NCBI RefSeq assembly: GCF_030345795.1
Contig: NZ_JAUALB010000001.1
Coordinates: forward strand, 2,351,001 to 2,415,000
From: Micromonospora sp. WMMA1363
GTDB lineage: Bacteria; Actinomycetota; Actinomycetes; Mycobacteriales; Micromonosporaceae
Reading direction: 5' to 3'
Length of the DNA: 64,000 bases
Shown here: piece after piece, positions 8,446 through 17,755 of the stretch
Numbering within the stretch: the first letter of the stretch is position 1
Layout: each line of letters opens with the position of its first letter
Notes under the pieces: generated by a model
The model's database searches: none
What the model was told of the DNA's origin: nothing
The model's input: the letters and a program-made list of their open reading frames with translations, nothing else
Translations under genes and position numbers: made by a program

Positions 8446-10859
8446 TCAGCCGAAGCAGCCGGGGACGGGGTTGCCACCGTTGGCGCAGTTGGTGGGCACG
8501 TTGTCGACGATGATGACCTTACCGGTGCTGGTGACGGTGCCGTTGTTCTCGACGCCGCCGGCGGGGTCCGTGGCGGTGTTGTTGGTGATCTTGACGTCGG
8601 TGAGCGCGACGACACCGGTGGCGGCTTCGATGTGGATGCCGCCGCCCGTGCTGTCGGCACCGAGGGCCTGGTTGCCGCTGATCACCGTGCGCCGGAACGC
8701 CGCCGTGTCGCCGATGACGTAGAAGACGTAGACGCCTCCGCCGTCTCCGTCGGCTGCGGTGTTGTTGAGGATCTTGCTCTCTGTGATGTTCGCCCCATCG
8801 TCGTCGAGGAACATGCCGCCGCCATCGTCGGCGGCGAGGTTACCGGCGATGGTGCTCTTGAACACGAATATCGAGTCCTCATTCTTGAAGATGCCGCCGC
8901 CGTCGAATCCCGCGGTGTTGTGGGTGACGGCGCTGCGGTCGATCTTTAGTGCACCCTCGAAGCTGTAGATTCCGCCACCATCGGAGCCGGCGTGGTTGTG
9001 GCTGATCCGGCTCTTGCTGACCGTGACGGTGTCCAAGTCGCCGTAGATGGCGCCGCCGTCGAGGTCGGAGGTGTTGGAGATGAGTTTCGACGTGGTGACG
9101 GTGAGCTCGCCGACTCCGGTGAAGATGGCGCCACCCAGGGAGGCGGAGTTGTTCTTCAGGGTGCTGGAGCGGATGGTGACGATGCCACCGTCGTTGAAGA
9201 CCGCCCCGCCGTCGTCCGAACCGACGTCGTCGACGGTGTTGTTGTCCAGGGTGGTGTGGTCGAGGTCGAGTTTCCCACCGACGTTGACGTAGACGGCGCC
9301 ACCGTCATCGTCCTCGGCGGTCTTGCCGCGGGTGAGGGTGAGGTGCTTCAGCCGCAGGATACCGCCGGAGTCGATCTCGAAGAAGCGGAACTGGTCGGCG
9401 TTGGCGGCGCGGGCGATGGTGGACCCGTTCCCCTTGATCGTGATCGGCTGAACGATCACGGGTAGTCCGTTGCCGTCCTGGTTGGCGGTGAGGGTGTAGG
9501 TGCACTTACGGGCCAGGTCCAGGGTGCCGCCACCCGCACTGTTGGCGGTGGTGATCGCCGCGATCAACGCGTTCGGATCACACGGCACCGACACACCCTT
9601 ACCCCCGTGGTCCCCATCCCGGTGATCGCCATCCGCGCCCCGCTTACCGGCCGAATCCAGCTTGCCCTTCCCACCGGGCTTGCCCTTCCCACCGGGCATA
9701 CCCTTCCCGTCGGGCTTGCCGTCCTCGAGGGGCTCGGCGTCGACCGCGGACGCACCGGCCCCGGCAGGCGCTGAGACGACCGACGCGACGGGCACCATCC
9801 GAACCCCCCGGCACCGTCCTGCGCACTTCCGCCGGCAGCCTTGGCGGCCTCCTTCACGGCGCCGGCCGCATTCCCCCCGGCAGCACCAGCCGCCTTCGCG
9901 CCCGCCGCCTTCTCGGCCTGCCGCTTCGCCCGCTCGGCCGCCTTCTCGGCGTTCCGCTTCGCCCGCTCCGCCTCCTTCTCCGCCTCCTTCTCGGCATCCC
10001 GCTTCGCCCGCTCCGCCGCCTTCTCGGCATCCCGCTTCGCCCGCTCCGCCTCCTTCTCCGCCTCCTTCTCGGCATCCCGCTTCGCCCGCTCCGCCGCCTT
10101 CTCGGCGTCCCGCTTCGCCTCCTTCTCCGCCTCCTTCTCGGCATCCCGCTTCGCCCGCTCCGCCGCCTTCTCGGCGTCCCGCTTCGCCTCCTTCTCGGCG
10201 TCCCGCTTCGCCCGCTCAGCCGCCTTCTCCGCCTTCTCCGCGGCCTTCTCGGCGTTCCGCTTCGCCCGCTCCGCCTCCTTCTCCGCCTTCTCCGCGGCCT
10301 TCTCGGCTTTGATCGCCTTGGCGTCCTTGGCGTCCTTGGCGGTCTTGGCGTCCTTGGCGTCCTTGGCGGTCTTGGCGTCCTTGGCGGTCTTGGCGTCCTT
10401 GGCGGTCTTGGCGTCCTTGGCGGTCTTGCTGGTCTTGGCGGTCTTGCTGGTCTTGGATGTCCTGGCCTGCGTGGTCGCGCCTACGGCCCCCCCAGCCGAA
10501 GCGAACCCGGCAGGACCCTCGTCCGCCATGACAGGGGCCTCATCCACGTCATCCGGGTTCCCGGCACGCGCGGCCCAGTAATCACCATCCCCGTCACCAG
10601 GGTCAGCGGCCCCATCGCCGCCAGGGCTCCCCTGACCAGCCGTCGCCAAACCCGCGACACCCAGGTCCTTCGCCACGGTGCCACCGGGAACCGCCGACAC
10701 CGGTGGACCCGCACCAGCCCCACCACTGGCACCGACAGCCGTCGACGCGCCGACCAACGCGGCCACCCCCGCCGCGGCCAGCACCGCCTGCTTCCAGTAC
10801 CGACGTGACACCGGCGAGCGCACCAAACCCGACACCCGCTCACGATCCGACTCGAGCAT
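8446..10859 (-). CDS. Exported Lys/Ala-rich coiled protein with C-terminal right-handed beta-helix; apparent one-base frame break at 9804-9809
   Basis: The first frame (from ATG 10859) has an N-terminal signal or anchor (KQAVLAAAGVAALVGAST, residues about 24-41). A Gly/Ala/Pro linker follows, then a long charged segment: KTAKDA repeats, then AERAKRDAEKEAEK repeats, residues about 130-335. At a G6 run (C6 on the plus strand, 9804-9809) the frame is lost. The minus-one frame continues through GKPGGKGK into an Asn/Gly-rich beta-helix domain of roughly 370 residues. That domain has more than ten strand-turn repeats such as GGAVYVNVGG, NNTVDDVGSDDGGAVFNDG and NNSASLGGAIF. One extra G would give a single 804-aa protein. 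No enzyme motif is visible; surface adhesion or polysaccharide binding is a guess. If the break is real there are two genes, the second starting near 9798 without a signal peptide. Confidence 0.65.
9885..10455 (-). repeat. Low-complexity coding repeats (KDAKTA and AERAKRDAEKE units)
   Basis: On the plus strand, 10315-10455 is built from imperfect 15-18-bp units around GTCCTTGGCGGTCTTGGC, encoding KTAKDA. The stretch 9900-10310 is built from 30-60-bp units such as TCGGCATCCCGCTTCGCC, encoding RDAEKEAEKEAERAK. The heptad-like spacing of Ala and charged residues suggests a long helical rod. Such repeats invite length variation between strains and assembly error. Confidence 0.85.
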
Positions 10860-11308
10860 TCCACCTACCCCTTCATGCGCGATGACGCCCCCACCTCAGC
10901 GACGGTGAAAGCGGATTAACCTCACGCTAGACGGACATGAGGAACATATAGCGCTATTTCGGAAGATACCTCGCACGGATAATGAATGCCGGATAATCCT
11001 CATGCCCCGAACGTCAAAGCCGACAGGTGGAGCCAAGACACTCGAGGCCAGACACCGCCAACCCCGGCAGTCAAGATCAATCCGACCGGACGGAGGAGCC
11101 GCGACCCAAGCGGCCCACCAACGGCCACCCATCGACGACCCATCGACGACCGCCGACCCACGCCGCCCCGGCGGACTGCGACCCGGCAACTTCGTGCCGA
11201 GCGGCGCAACGACAGGCAGTGCCACGCCGGCCTCGAACCACGGGGACTATTGCCCGCTCTTGCACAACGAGAGTGGCGTGACGGCGTACGTCGACACCAC
11301 GACCGACC
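10860..11308. other. Intergenic region of 449 bp, no gene recognised
   Basis: The part next to the beta-helix gene (10920-11005) is noticeably AT-richer than its surroundings and probably holds the promoter of that minus-strand gene; GAAGG and AGGTGG lie just before its ATG. The rest (11010-11300) has frames open on both strands, but none with a protein-like composition. It separates the 3' end of proC from the 5' end of the beta-helix gene. Confidence 0.5.
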
Positions 11309-12127
11309 TCAGTCCGCCTGGGCGGCGAGCTCACGAGCGCGGTCGCGGGCCGCCTCCAGCGCGGCCAACAGCGCCGCCCGCACACCGTGGTGCTCCAGCT
11401 CGCGGATGGCGGAAATGGTGGTGCCGGCCGGCGAGGTGACCGCCTCGCGGAGCTTGACCGGGTGCTCGCCGGAGTCGCGCAGCATCACCGCGGAGCCGAT
11501 GGCGGTCTGCACGATCAGCTCGTGCGCCACCTGCCGGGGCAGGCCGAGCAAAATCCCCGCGTCGATCATGGCCTCGACCAGCAGATAGAAGTACGCCGGG
11601 CCGGAGCCGGACAGCGCGGTCACCGCGTCCTGCTGCGACTCCGGCACCCGGATGGTGGTGCCGAGCGGGGAGAACATCTCCTCGGCCAGCGCCAGGTGCG
11701 CTCCGGTGGCGTGTGCCCCGGCGGAGATCGCGGTCATCGCCTCGTCGACCAGCGCCGGGGTGTTGGTCATCACCCGCACCACCGGGGTACCCTCCGGCAA
11801 CCGGCGACTGAAGAAGGCGGTCGGCAGACCGGCGCAGAGCGAGATGACCAGCTTGTCGGCGGGCACCTTGGGCCCGATCTCCGCCAGCAGCGCGTCGGCG
11901 TCCTGCGGCTTGACCGCGACCGCCAGCACCTCGGCCTCGCCCACTGCGGTCAGGTTGTCGACCACCCGGACGCCGTAGCGGGCCGCGAGTTCCTCCGCCC
12001 GGACCGGTCGGCGGGCGGTGGCCAGGAGGCGGTCCACCGGCCAGCCCGAACGCAGCAGACCGGAGAGCATCAGCTCGCCGATCTTGCCCGCCCCGATGAC
12101 CGCGACCGTGTGCACCGAACCCGCCAT
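11309..12127 (-). CDS. proC: Pyrroline-5-carboxylate reductase
   Basis: This 272-aa enzyme catalyses the last step of proline synthesis, NAD(P)H-dependent reduction of 1-pyrroline-5-carboxylate in the cytoplasm. The N-terminal Rossmann motif is VAVIGAGKIGELML. The family signature region near the C-terminus is intact (VTALSGSGPAYFYLLVEAM ... REAVTSPAGTT). The start is ATG 12127 (MAGSVHTVAVIG), with a GAGGGGG ribosome site; the frame is open 16 codons further upstream but without support. Length matches the family. It is separated by 72 bp from the phosphofructokinase gene on the same strand. Confidence 0.95.
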   Translation of the reverse strand: MAGSVHTVAVIGAGKIGELMLSGLLRSGWPVDRLLATARRPVRAEELAARYGVRVVDNLTAVGEAEVLAVAVKPQDADALLAEIGPKVPADKLVISLCAGLPTAFFSRRLPEGTPVVRVMTNTPALVDEAMTAISAGAHATGAHLALAEEMFSPLGTTIRVPESQQDAVTALSGSGPAYFYLLVEAMIDAGILLGLPRQVAHELIVQTAIGSAVMLRDSGEHPVKLREAVTSPAGTTISAIRELEHHGVRAALLAALEAARDRARELAAQAD

Positions 12128-12199
12128 CGGGCGTACCCCCTCGCCGTGAGCCGGCGCGCGGCGGGGCCGGAGCACCCGCCGCGCGCCGTGGATGTCAGA

Positions 12200-13228
12200 T
12201 CAGCTGCCGAAGAAGACCTCGGCCTCGGCGTACCGCTCCAGCGGCACGGTCTTCAGCTCGCGGGTCGCCTCGGCGAGCGGGACCCGGACGATGTCCGTGC
12301 CCTGCATGGCGACCATCCTGCCCCAGTCACCCTCGTGCGCCGCGTCGATCGCGTGCAGGCCCAGCCGGGTGGCGAGCACCCGGTCGAAGGCGGTCGGGGT
12401 GCCACCGCGCTGGATGTGGCCGAGCACGACCGTGCGGGCCTCCTTGCCGGTCCTGGCCTCCAACTGCTCGGCCAGCCACTGGCCGACGCCGCCGAGCCGG
12501 ACGTGGCCGAACGCGTCCAGCTCCTGGTTGTGCAGGACCATCTGCCCCTCGAGCGGGTGGGCGCCCTCGGCGACCACGACAATCGGGGCGTACTGGTGCT
12601 GGAAGCGCTTCTCGACGTACCCGGCGACCTGCTCGACGTCGAACTGCCGCTCCGGGAGCAGGATCACGTTGGCGCCCCCGGCGAGACCGGCGTGCAGGGC
12701 GATCCAGCCGGCGTGCCGGCCCATCACCTCGACGACCAGGGTGCGGTGGTGGCTCTCGGCGGTGGTGTGCAGCCGGTCGATCGCCTCCATGGCGATGTTC
12801 ACCGCGGTGTCGAAGCCGAAGGTGTAGTCGGTGGCACCGAGATCGTTGTCGATGGTCTTCGGCACGCCGACCACGTTGACGCCCAGCTCGTGCAGCTTGG
12901 TCGCCACGCCGAGGGTGTCCTCACCGCCGATCGCGATGAGCGCGTCCACGCCCTGGGCGGCGAGGTTCTCCTTGATCCGCTCGACCCCGTTTTCGATCTT
13001 GAACGGGTTGGTCCGTGACGAGCCGAGGATGGTGCCGCCTCGCGGCAGGATGCCGCGGACCTCGGCGATGCCCAGCGGGCGGGACAGCCCCTCCAGCGGG
13101 CCCTTCCAACCATCCCGGAAGCCCACGAACTCGTGGTTGTAGTTGGTGACGCCCTTGCGGACCACCGACCGGATCACCGCGTTGAGACCTGGGCAGTCGC
13201 CACCGCCGGTGAGCACGCCGATACGCAT
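12200..13228 (-). CDS. pfkA: 6-phosphofructokinase with pyrophosphate-type active-site residues
   Basis: This 342-aa group III phosphofructokinase phosphorylates fructose-6-phosphate in glycolysis. The N-terminal TGGGDCPGLNA loop and the TIDND catalytic loop (D127) are present. Two positions decide the phosphoryl donor: here GGEDT (residues 101-105) has Asp104 and PKTIDND (123-129) has Lys124. In ATP enzymes both are Gly (GGDGS/GGEGT and PGTIDND); Asp and Lys at these places are the hallmark of pyrophosphate-dependent enzymes such as that of Amycolatopsis methanolica. I therefore expect PPi-dependent, reversible activity. An AGGAGG ribosome site precedes the ATG. Confidence 0.93.
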   Translation of the reverse strand: MRIGVLTGGGDCPGLNAVIRSVVRKGVTNYNHEFVGFRDGWKGPLEGLSRPLGIAEVRGILPRGGTILGSSRTNPFKIENGVERIKENLAAQGVDALIAIGGEDTLGVATKLHELGVNVVGVPKTIDNDLGATDYTFGFDTAVNIAMEAIDRLHTTAESHHRTLVVEVMGRHAGWIALHAGLAGGANVILLPERQFDVEQVAGYVEKRFQHQYAPIVVVAEGAHPLEGQMVLHNQELDAFGHVRLGGVGQWLAEQLEARTGKEARTVVLGHIQRGGTPTAFDRVLATRLGLHAIDAAHEGDWGRMVAMQGTDIVRVPLAEATRELKTVPLERYAEAEVFFGS

Positions 13229-13434
13229 GTCTGCTCATCCTCCTGGAGCATTGGGTGAAGCCCGGTAAGCCCCAGGATATGTGTCAGATCAGACCATCGG
13301 CGCCGTTGCCGGCCCGGGGCGGGCCGTCCCTGCGCACTGTAGTCCGCGCGGGCGCGCCCCGACAGCGCGACCCGGCTACCGTCCAGTAGCCACCCGCGGG
13401 CTCTCGGCCCGACCGGCCAGCTCCCCAACCCGGA

Positions 13435-13941
13435 TCAGCGCTGCCCCGAACCGGTCATCGCCCGCCAGCGCGCAAGGTTGTGCCGCGCGTCAACCAGGGC
13501 GTCGTGCCGCGCCGCGTCGGCGTCCGGCAGCGACGGACGACCCCGGTCGTCCCAGAGTTGACGCAGTTCCTTGGTGAACCGGGGGATCTCTCGGGGCAAC
13601 GCCGGCATCGCCCCCCACAACTGGGCGAGGGCCACGTGGTCGTACGCGGCGTACCAGGCCCAGAGCTCCAACTGCTCGCCGGGCCGGTCGCGGACCGGCT
13701 CGAGGAAGAAGTCCAGCAGGTCGTCGCGGATCCGCTCCCGGGAGCGCCAGGCCCGGTCGGCGGGCGACGGCAGCTTGTCGAGCACGTTGCGGCGCACCCA
13801 CGGCACGGCCCGGGCGTCGTCGAACTCGGTGGAGACGGCGTAGAACTCGCGTCCGTACTCGTCGACGACGCCGATCGACACCAGCTCGACGATGTGACCA
13901 TCCTCGATGAATTCGCAGTCGTAGAAGTAGCGGTAGACCAT
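13435..13941 (-). CDS. Polyadenylate-specific 3'-5' exoribonuclease (RNase AS)
   Basis: This 168-aa protein is like M. tuberculosis Rv2179c, a DEDDh-fold RNase that trims A-rich 3' ends. The first catalytic pair is in YFYDCEFIEDG (Asp8, Glu10 from the chosen start). The second Asp is in WYAAYDHVALAQLWG. The His/Asp pair is in HDALVDARHNLARW near the C-terminus. I chose ATG 13941 (MVYRYFYDCEF) because homologues begin a few residues before the DxE motif; ATGs 9 and 30 bases upstream are also in frame. It is monocistronic and faces the crp-like gene across a 244-bp gap. Confidence 0.85.
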   Translation of the reverse strand: MVYRYFYDCEFIEDGHIVELVSIGVVDEYGREFYAVSTEFDDARAVPWVRRNVLDKLPSPADRAWRSRERIRDDLLDFFLEPVRDRPGEQLELWAWYAAYDHVALAQLWGAMPALPREIPRFTKELRQLWDDRGRPSLPDADAARHDALVDARHNLARWRAMTGSGQR

Positions 13942-14185
13942 CACCGCCATCCTGACGCACGCCGCCGCCACCGCGTCGGGCGGGTACCGGCAGCCCCGGC
14001 GATCACCATGTTCTCGCAGGTCAGAGTGATCGTGATGGGCGACTTCGAGCAGGCCTCGGACGTCACGGAGGTGAATTCAGGGGTGTACAGCAAGCGACCG
14101 GACCGTCATGATCTGATGTGTAGCGCTACCGGACGCCGAACGAGGTGTCAGTGCCCTCGGGCGGAGACCCGTACAGGTTCACCCG

Positions 14186-14917
14186 GTGAGCGAGTTGAGG
14201 TTTTCGACCGGGGAGGGATTGGCCGTGGAGGTGCGCCTGCCGGAGCCGGGTGACGCGCTCACGGGTGTCGAGATGTTCGCCGGGCTCGAGCCGGAGGTGC
14301 GGCAGCGGGTGATCGCCGCCGCCGTCCCGCGTACCTACCGTAAGGGTCAATTGCTCTTCGTGGAGAACGATCCCGGCGAGTCGCTGATCGTGCTGCGGCG
14401 GGGTGCGGTGGCCGTGTTCCGGACGGCACCGACCGGCGAGCGAGCCATCCTGACCGTGATGCGACCGCCGGACGTGCTGGGTGAGGTGTCACTGCTGGAC
14501 GCCTCGACCCGCTCGACCTCCGCCGAGGCCATCGAGGACACGGCGGCGCTGGCGCTGAGCCGGGGCGCGTTCATGGACCTGGTCCATTCCAACCCGCGGA
14601 TCCTGGACGCGGTGATGCGTTCTCTCGGCGGGCTGATCCGTCGGCTCACCGAGCAGAACGCCGACCACGTCTTCCTCGACCTGCCCGGCCGGGTGGCCAA
14701 GACGCTGGTGCGGCTGGCCGGCGAGAGCCAGGCCCCGATGATCACAATCGAGCTCAACCAGAGCCAGCTCGCCGAGATGGCCGGCGGCTCCCGACAGAGC
14801 GTCAACCAGGCGATCGGCTCCTTCGCCAGCCGGGGCTGGCTGCGCACCGAGGGCCGCCGCATCGTGGTCACCGACGTGGCGTCGCTGCGCCGCCGTGCCG
14901 GCATGAGCGATCGCTGA
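14186..14917 (+). CDS. Crp/Fnr-family transcriptional regulator
   Basis: This 243-aa protein starts at GTG 14186. Residues about 30-140 form a cyclic-nucleotide-binding-like domain (MFAGLEPEVRQRVIAAA ... GESLIVLRRGAVAVFR ... VLGEVSLLD). Residues about 165-235 form a Crp-type winged helix with the recognition segment QSQLAEMAGGSRQSVNQAIGSFASRGWLR. The phosphate-binding cassette keeps GEVSLLDAS with Arg-Ser-Thr following, so cAMP binding is possible but not proven. It ends 6 bp before the convergent plsC gene, with no terminator between them. Confidence 0.9.
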   Translation: MSELRFSTGEGLAVEVRLPEPGDALTGVEMFAGLEPEVRQRVIAAAVPRTYRKGQLLFVENDPGESLIVLRRGAVAVFRTAPTGERAILTVMRPPDVLGEVSLLDASTRSTSAEAIEDTAALALSRGAFMDLVHSNPRILDAVMRSLGGLIRRLTEQNADHVFLDLPGRVAKTLVRLAGESQAPMITIELNQSQLAEMAGGSRQSVNQAIGSFASRGWLRTEGRRIVVTDVASLRRRAGMSDR

Positions 14918-14923
14918 CCACCG

Positions 14924-15730
14924 TCAGGCCGCGACCGCTTCCCGGGCGGCGGGGGTGGGCGGCGGAAGCTGCTTCTTGGCCTTCTGGGCGTACATGTCGA
15001 TGTACTCCCGGCCGGACAGCTCCATCAGCTCGTACATGATCTCGTCGGTGACCGCACGCTCGACGAACCGGTCCCCAGCCATCCCCGTGTAGCGGGAGAA
15101 GCCCAGCGGCGAGCCGAAACGGATCCGGACCCGCTGGACCCTTGGAATGATCTTTCCCGGGGGCTGGATCTCGTCGAGGTTGAGCATCACCACCGGCACC
15201 ACCGGGGCACCGCTCTCCAACGCGAGCCGGGCCACGCCGGTCTTACCCCGGTAGAGCCGCCCGTCCGGCGAGCGGGTGCCCTCCGGATAGATGCCGGCCA
15301 CGCCGCCGGCCCGCAGGATCGTGAGCTGGGTGTCCAGCGCCGCCCGGGCCGCCCGACCACCCGAGCGGTCCACCGGGATGGTGCCGGTGCCGACGAAGAA
15401 CATCTTCGTCAGCCAACCCTTGATCCCCCGGCCGGTGAAGTACTCCGCCTTGGCGACAAAGGTGACCTTCCTCGGCACGATCAGCGGCGTGAAGATCGAG
15501 TCGGAGAAGGAGAGATGGTTGCTGGCCAGGATCACCGGGCCGGCCGCCGGCACGTGGTGCAGACCCTCCACCTGCGGACGGAAGATCAGCCTCAACAGCG
15601 GCCCAAGGATGACGTACTTCAGCAGCCAGTACAGCACCGGCGTCCTTTCCGTGGGGTTCGCCGCGGCACCGCCCGTCGCCGGGAGCGCTGCCGTCTTCGA
15701 CGAGCCTACGGAGCGGGAGCCCTCCGCCAC
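14924..15730 (-). CDS. plsC: 1-acyl-sn-glycerol-3-phosphate acyltransferase
   Basis: This 268-aa PlsC-family acyltransferase makes phosphatidic acid from lysophosphatidic acid and acyl-CoA at the membrane. Motif I is NHLSFSD (the NHX4D catalytic pair), motif II falls near FFVGTGTIPVDRSG, motif III is YPEGTRSPDG and motif IV is VVPVVMLNLDEI. One amphipathic or membrane segment lies at YWLLKYVILGPLLRLIF, just before the catalytic domain. A gene of this family occupies a comparable place in M. tuberculosis (Rv2182c). The first 30 residues are low complexity, so a later start is possible. Confidence 0.88.
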   Translation of the reverse strand: MAEGSRSVGSSKTAALPATGGAAANPTERTPVLYWLLKYVILGPLLRLIFRPQVEGLHHVPAAGPVILASNHLSFSDSIFTPLIVPRKVTFVAKAEYFTGRGIKGWLTKMFFVGTGTIPVDRSGGRAARAALDTQLTILRAGGVAGIYPEGTRSPDGRLYRGKTGVARLALESGAPVVPVVMLNLDEIQPPGKIIPRVQRVRIRFGSPLGFSRYTGMAGDRFVERAVTDEIMYELMELSGREYIDMYAQKAKKQLPPPTPAAREAVAA

Positions 15731-15901
15731 AACGGACGACCGATCATCCTCCCGTCACCCACCCGGCGCCGCGGTCCGAGGCACCTGACACAACAGCCAC
15801 CGTCCTCCCAACCACCCGGGAGGCCCGGTCCGCCGACGACGCCGCGCGGCCCCGCACCCGCGGCAGTTCTCCGGCCACGTCCCACCACACGAACGGGCGA
15901 C

Positions 15902-16687
15902 CTATCTGACGAGTTCCTTTCGCATCTCCTCGAACGGGGCCGGCGAGACGCTCATGGTCCCTTCGAACGGGCCGTCCATTGCCTCGACGACGAACAGCAG
16001 TAGGGCGATGATGACCGCGATGGCGGCGGAGACGACCAGATGGGCCCTGCGCGTCTGGGCCGACAGGAACCAGGTAAGCGTGACGACGAACGCTGCGCCG
16101 ACGAGGAGTACGGCCCACAAGAAGCCTGGCAGCTCAGTGGATGCGAAACTTCGTCGGAGCTGACGGTTCTCGTTGAACTTCTCGAGTTCCGCCAAGGCGA
16201 TCCTACTCTGCGCCTTTTCCTCGTCGCTCTCCGGCTTGTGCACGTGCAGGACCCCGTTGATCCTAGCCGCCAAATCGTTGTCACCCCGCACGGCGGCGCG
16301 CTGCTGGTAGGCGGGCCATGCCTCATTTGTCATATAGTCGACATAGTCACGCATGAGGCCCTGCAATTCACTCCGCGTGGGCTCCGGATAGTCGGACACC
16401 GCCTGGGAGAGCGTGGCCAAGGAAGCCGCTTCGGCTGAAACCGCCTTACGGGCCTCAGCATACGTCTCATACGCGGAGGCGGCGGTGAGGGTGAGAAGGA
16501 GCCCGTAGAAGGTCACCACCGAACGCAGTGCAGTCGTCATGAGGTCATGTCGTTTGGGCTCGGACTCGAACACTCGTTGGATCGGAGAACGCACCAGCAG
16601 CACACCAAGCGCCGCCAGGCCAGTGAAGGCAAAGATCAGAAGCACACTCAAGAGCCAACCGGGTACCGCGTTACTCCAGCCAAGCAT
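15902..16687 (-). CDS. DUF4239-family integral membrane protein
   Basis: I chose ATG 16687 (MLGWSNAVPGW), because GAGGAGG lies five bases upstream; an ATG 39 bases earlier has no ribosome site. The 261-aa protein has two N-terminal membrane segments (LLSVLLIFAFTGLAALGVLL; SVVTFYGLLLTLTAASAY). A helical soluble domain follows with SAEAASLATLSQAVSDYPEPTR, and then a C-terminal hairpin of two membrane segments (FLWAVLLVGAAFVVTLTWFL; VVSAAIAVIIALLLFVVEAM). This is the DUF4239 layout, sometimes described as bestrophin-like. Function is unknown. Confidence 0.75.
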   Translation of the reverse strand: MLGWSNAVPGWLLSVLLIFAFTGLAALGVLLVRSPIQRVFESEPKRHDLMTTALRSVVTFYGLLLTLTAASAYETYAEARKAVSAEAASLATLSQAVSDYPEPTRSELQGLMRDYVDYMTNEAWPAYQQRAAVRGDNDLAARINGVLHVHKPESDEEKAQSRIALAELEKFNENRQLRRSFASTELPGFLWAVLLVGAAFVVTLTWFLSAQTRRAHLVVSAAIAVIIALLLFVVEAMDGPFEGTMSVSPAPFEEMRKELVR

Positions 16688-16739
16688 TTCCGCCTCCTCG
16701 ACCCATCGCGTCACAGGCATTGACATCTGTCCGGATTAT

Positions 16740-17755
16740 TCCGGCCTCCGGGCCGGAACGAGCCAGACCCGCGTGTGCGTGTTCCGACCGACCGATCGCG
16801 ATCACGCCGCCGGGCACACCCCGTGGCTCCTTCGGGTGAACCGGCCGCGTCGCTACGGCAGGCGGCCAACCCTCGCCCTCCCGCCCCGGCCGCCGGGGCC
16901 CCGGGGTCCCTCCCGCGGCCGTGTGCCACCCGGGACCGCCGGCCTCCGGCGGCCTGCGCCGCGCCAACCGCTCCGCCGCACTCGACCCGTGGGTGCCGGT
17001 GGACGTGCGGCTGGATCGACTTTCCGCCGCTCATCCGGGCCTGCCGGTCGAACACCTGGCCGGCCGGGAGCACCAACCCACCAGAGAGTGTCCCCACAGG
17101 AGTGAGGTCTGCCAGCGTGTCCAGGTGTCCAGTTTCCGGAGACGTACCAGGTACAGGCCCGGCGACGCGCAGATCATCGTCGACGCGCTGTGGGGGCGGC
17201 TCGCCGCCAGGCTCCGGCGACGATGCGGGACGACAGCGACGGCACCATGACCATCTGGAAACGGACCTCCACCGGATCCGTGGCGCCGGCGGACCGTTGA
17301 CGGGGACCCGGCCACCCGTCTGTTGGGGTAGATCTCTTCGTCACGTGGGTGCCGGCAGGCGACGCCAGGTTGACGACCGGACCGCTGACGAGGTCGTGGG
17401 AAGGCGATGGAGGTGCACGACCGCGAGAGAGCCGACGGCAAACGCCACCGACGGCCGCGACGCCATACCGGCGGCCGGTGATCCGCTCCCGTCCCGGGGC
17501 ACTCGACCCGGCCGGCGGGTGGCCCGCCGCCGGGGTGGCGACCCGCGGAGCAGGTCGACGGGCAAACGACGCACTCCGTGCACAAAAGGACAAACAACCC
17601 TACCTACGAGCAGCGAGTCGACCGCGAGCGGGCAAGACGCGACACAACGCACTCCCGGAACGGGGTGCCGACGTGTCACGATTCATGGCACGGCGCGGGG
17701 AACGCCGAGGGGGCTCAGACGGCGCGTCACCAGCGCGCGATGAGGAGGTTGTCCG
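16740..17755. other. 1-kb region with no gene I can support
   Basis: Several frames are open on both strands, but their translations are arginine/proline-rich without recognisable motifs, as expected of non-coding high-GC DNA. Two short stretches look more protein-like: GDAQIIVDALWGRLAARLRR near 17160-17220 and an immediately following 25-codon frame at 17223-17300 (MRDDSDGTMTIWKRTSTGSV). They may be remnants of a decayed gene. The ribosome site GAGGAGG-like sequence near 17740-17750 belongs to the next gene. Confidence 0.4.

Noticed and set aside
9841..10581. Plus-strand frames opposite the Lys/Ala repeats (Ser/Phe/Arg- or Pro/Ser-rich)
   Set aside because: Their regular composition is the complement of the repeat codons; they have no start context.
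11387..13018. 543-codon plus-strand frame opposite proC and pfkA
   Set aside because: It is the antisense shadow of two well-supported genes; its translation is Arg/His/Asp-rich with no motif.
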